From assembly GCA_021736565.1 (NCBI GenBank), contig JAIPFO010000277.1:1-5196 (forward strand): a DNA stretch of 5,196 nt, written 5' to 3'. The notes below the pieces were generated by a model that did not search any database, had not been told where the DNA came from, and saw only the letters and a list, made by a program, of their open reading frames with translations. This document shows positions 3,478 through 5,196 of the stretch, one piece after another (within the stretch, counting starts at the first letter, position 1; each line of letters opens with the position of its first letter). A program made the position numbers and the translations under genes. Origin of the DNA: Phycisphaerae bacterium. Lineage in GTDB: Bacteria; Planctomycetota; Phycisphaerae; Sedimentisphaerales; SM23-30.

Positions 3478-5196
3478 TTAACGGGTCAGGGCCATCAATT
3501 CATTCAGCAGCTGGTCACTGGTCTGGATCACCCGGGACGAAGCCGAAAAACCGGTACTGCTGACGATCAGGTTAATAAATTCCCGACTTAAATCGACGTT
3601 ACTCAATTCCAGGGCGGTCGAGTTGATCGCCCCGGTGCCCAGTTCCTGGGGGCGTTTAATGATCGGCTGGCCGGAGTTCGGCCCGCTCTTAAAGACATTA
3701 TCCGAATCGGCAACCAGCCCTTCATAATTCCTGAAGGTTGCCAGAACGACCTGACCAAGATTCCGGGTGAGGCCGTTGGTGAATGACCCGGTAATCAGTC
3801 CATTGGAGCTGATCGAGTAATCCTGCAGTGTCCCGGCCTGGAAACCATCCTGCTTCAATAGCGATATCACGCTATCGGACATGGTAAAACCATCCATATT
3901 CTCAAAATTCAGGGTAATCGTCTGAGGCGACCCCGCCCCGGTACCCTGGCGGTCGATGGTGATGGTTGGATTGGTCATTTGTAAAAAATTACCATTGGGA
4001 TCAAAGGTGACGGTCCCGGTTCCCAAGACACGCCCCTCGGCCGTTGTATAATCCCCCACATCGGTATCATCACCACTTTCAGCAAAATAGCGCCATTGGA
4101 TCCCATTGTCACTTTTCGATTCCATCGCCAACGTCACATCAATATTAATCGGCGTGCCCAGTGAATCGTACCCCAAAAATGAGGTCCGGACACTTTCCAC
4201 ACTGCCCTGAGCATGACCATTGGGCGTAATAAAACTAAACGGCTGGGGCCCGGAAACCGGCAACCCCGCCCCCGTCCCCTGGGTCACCACCAGGGCTTTA
4301 CTGCCCTGCATGTCGATGGTATTCATATCGCCGATATTGCCAAATATTTCTATCGAATCATTCGTTGCCGAGATCCGGACACCCGGGGCGTCTGCATCCA
4401 CAACGGCATCACCATCCCGGTCGGTCAACTCGGACGACGTATTAATACCCAGTGCCCCTTGCAGCCAGGTCATATACTCGCCCAGCGTAGAGGTCGCCGT
4501 GACGTCAAAGGTGGTCTGTGGTAATGTTTTTGCCCCTTTGATCGCGTCCGCCAGGGTAATCACATTCCCATCAAGAACCAAAGCGGAGCCGCCATTGTCC
4601 ACATTGACCAGCAACGTTGTATCCGTCAGGTTTCCGCCGCCGTCGGTCAATGTCTGACTGGTCACCCGGCTGCGGGGCGAACCGCCGATCTCCGGATTAA
4701 CAGTTATACCATCGGCAAGAAATGCCCCATCACCATCGGCCTTCAAATCACCGCTGAAATGGGCATAACTGGAGGTCTGGGCGGTCGTGATCTCCCCCAG
4801 GGGGATCCGCATATTTTCCATGGTGCCTTCAACAATATTAAAGTTGGCATCCACCGGATAACCCTGGAGAAAGTTGCCATCGGCCGAGAGAAGGTAATTT
4901 TCCGAGTTAAACTGAAAGCTCCCGTCACGCGAATAAACCTGCCCGCCGTCAGCCTTCTTGAGAATAAATAAGCCCTGACCCTGAATGGCCAGGTCATTCT
5001 TGCGACCGGTCGTCTCGGGGGCCCCGCCGGTAAAATCCATCGCGACGGCCCCCACCTGGACCCCGGTCCCCACCTGCATGGGATTCGTTCCGCCGGAGTT
5101 CCCCACCGGGGCGGTACCAAACTGCAAGGTGTGTGTGAACTGCGTCTGGAAACTTGCGCGAGAGGACTTAAACCCATACGTGTTCACATTGGCAAT
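3478..5196 (-). CDS. flgE: Flagellar hook protein FlgE (5' end outside the window)
   Basis: The visible part is 572 residues, open to the window edge, and starts inside the conserved N-terminal motif (IANVNTYGFKSSRASF); perhaps 25-30 residues are missing. Hook subunits are exported by the flagellar type III system and assemble into the curved hook joining rod and filament. Domain D0/D1 words are clear at both ends: NDLAIQGQGLFILK (67-80), YSRDGSFQFN (88-97) and, at the end, LSNVDLSREFINLI (531-544) and the coiled-coil-forming STGFSASSR (547-555). At about 600 residues it is far longer than the enteric protein (402), because the middle, surface-exposed part (about 150-400) is enlarged. That part includes DRDGDAVVDAD (259-269), like a calcium-binding loop. 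No cysteine is present. The stop is TAA at 3478-3480. Confidence 0.95.
   Translation of the reverse strand: MANVNTYGFKSSRASFQTQFTHTLQFGTAPVGNSGGTNPMQVGTGVQVGAVAMDFTGGAPETTGRKNDLAIQGQGLFILKKADGGQVYSRDGSFQFNSENYLLSADGNFLQGYPVDANFNIVEGTMENMRIPLGEITTAQTSSYAHFSGDLKADGDGAFLADGITVNPEIGGSPRSRVTSQTLTDGGGNLTDTTLLVNVDNGGSALVLDGNVITLADAIKGAKTLPQTTFDVTATSTLGEYMTWLQGALGINTSSELTDRDGDAVVDADAPGVRISATNDSIEIFGNIGDMNTIDMQGSKALVVTQGTGAGLPVSGPQPFSFITPNGHAQGSVESVRTSFLGYDSLGTPINIDVTLAMESKSDNGIQWRYFAESGDDTDVGDYTTAEGRVLGTGTVTFDPNGNFLQMTNPTITIDRQGTGAGSPQTITLNFENMDGFTMSDSVISLLKQDGFQAGTLQDYSISSNGLITGSFTNGLTRNLGQVVLATFRNYEGLVADSDNVFKSGPNSGQPIIKRPQELGTGAINSTALELSNVDLSREFINLIVSSTGFSASSRVIQTSDQLLNELMALTR

Noticed and set aside
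4220..4657. A 145-codon plus-strand frame inside flgE
   Set aside because: It is an antisense shadow of a strongly conserved gene, with no ribosome binding site and low-complexity Pro/Ser composition.

Overview
The window is a flagellar locus, with every supported gene on the minus strand. Read in gene order (high to low coordinates) it runs: hook protein flgE (5' end cut off by the window edge), flbD, stator genes motA and motB, fliL, and the first 21 codons of another gene, most likely a FliN-type switch protein. The host is a flagellated Gram-negative-type bacterium of moderate GC. The C-terminal wording of the hook protein (ASTGFSA-like instead of the enteric TQRGFQAN), the altered GHTD motif in MotB and the order flgE-flbD-motA-motB-fliL suggest Planctomycetota or a relative. 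That placement is a tentative inference from remembered family patterns, not a search.

Layout: flgE 3478-5196; a 259-base gap with two near-identical hairpin repeats 132 bases apart, the second in transcription order looking like an intrinsic terminator just before flbD; flbD 3027-3218; a 260-base gap with two perfect sigma-28 -10 boxes facing motA; motA 1987-2766; a 72-base gap; motB 1138-1914; a 309-base gap with a GC-rich hairpin and a cluster of TGACGC half-sites; fliL 313-828; a 249-base A/T-tract gap; then the start of the next gene at 63.

How the parts fit: FlgE builds the hook. MotA and MotB form the torque-generating ion channel. FliL is a membrane protein that supports the stators. 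FlbD belongs to the same family as SwrD of Bacillus subtilis, which raises flagellar power. FliN would form part of the C-ring. The genes are ordinary flagellar genes; what stands out is the spacing. Three of the gaps between consecutive minus-strand genes are about 250-310 bases and carry hairpins, palindromes and promoter-like boxes. This suggests several separately controlled transcription units rather than one tight operon. I found no clear new multi-gene system. The best candidates for something undescribed are the duplicated hairpin/terminator in front of flbD and a 14-base palindrome shared by the motA and fliL leaders.
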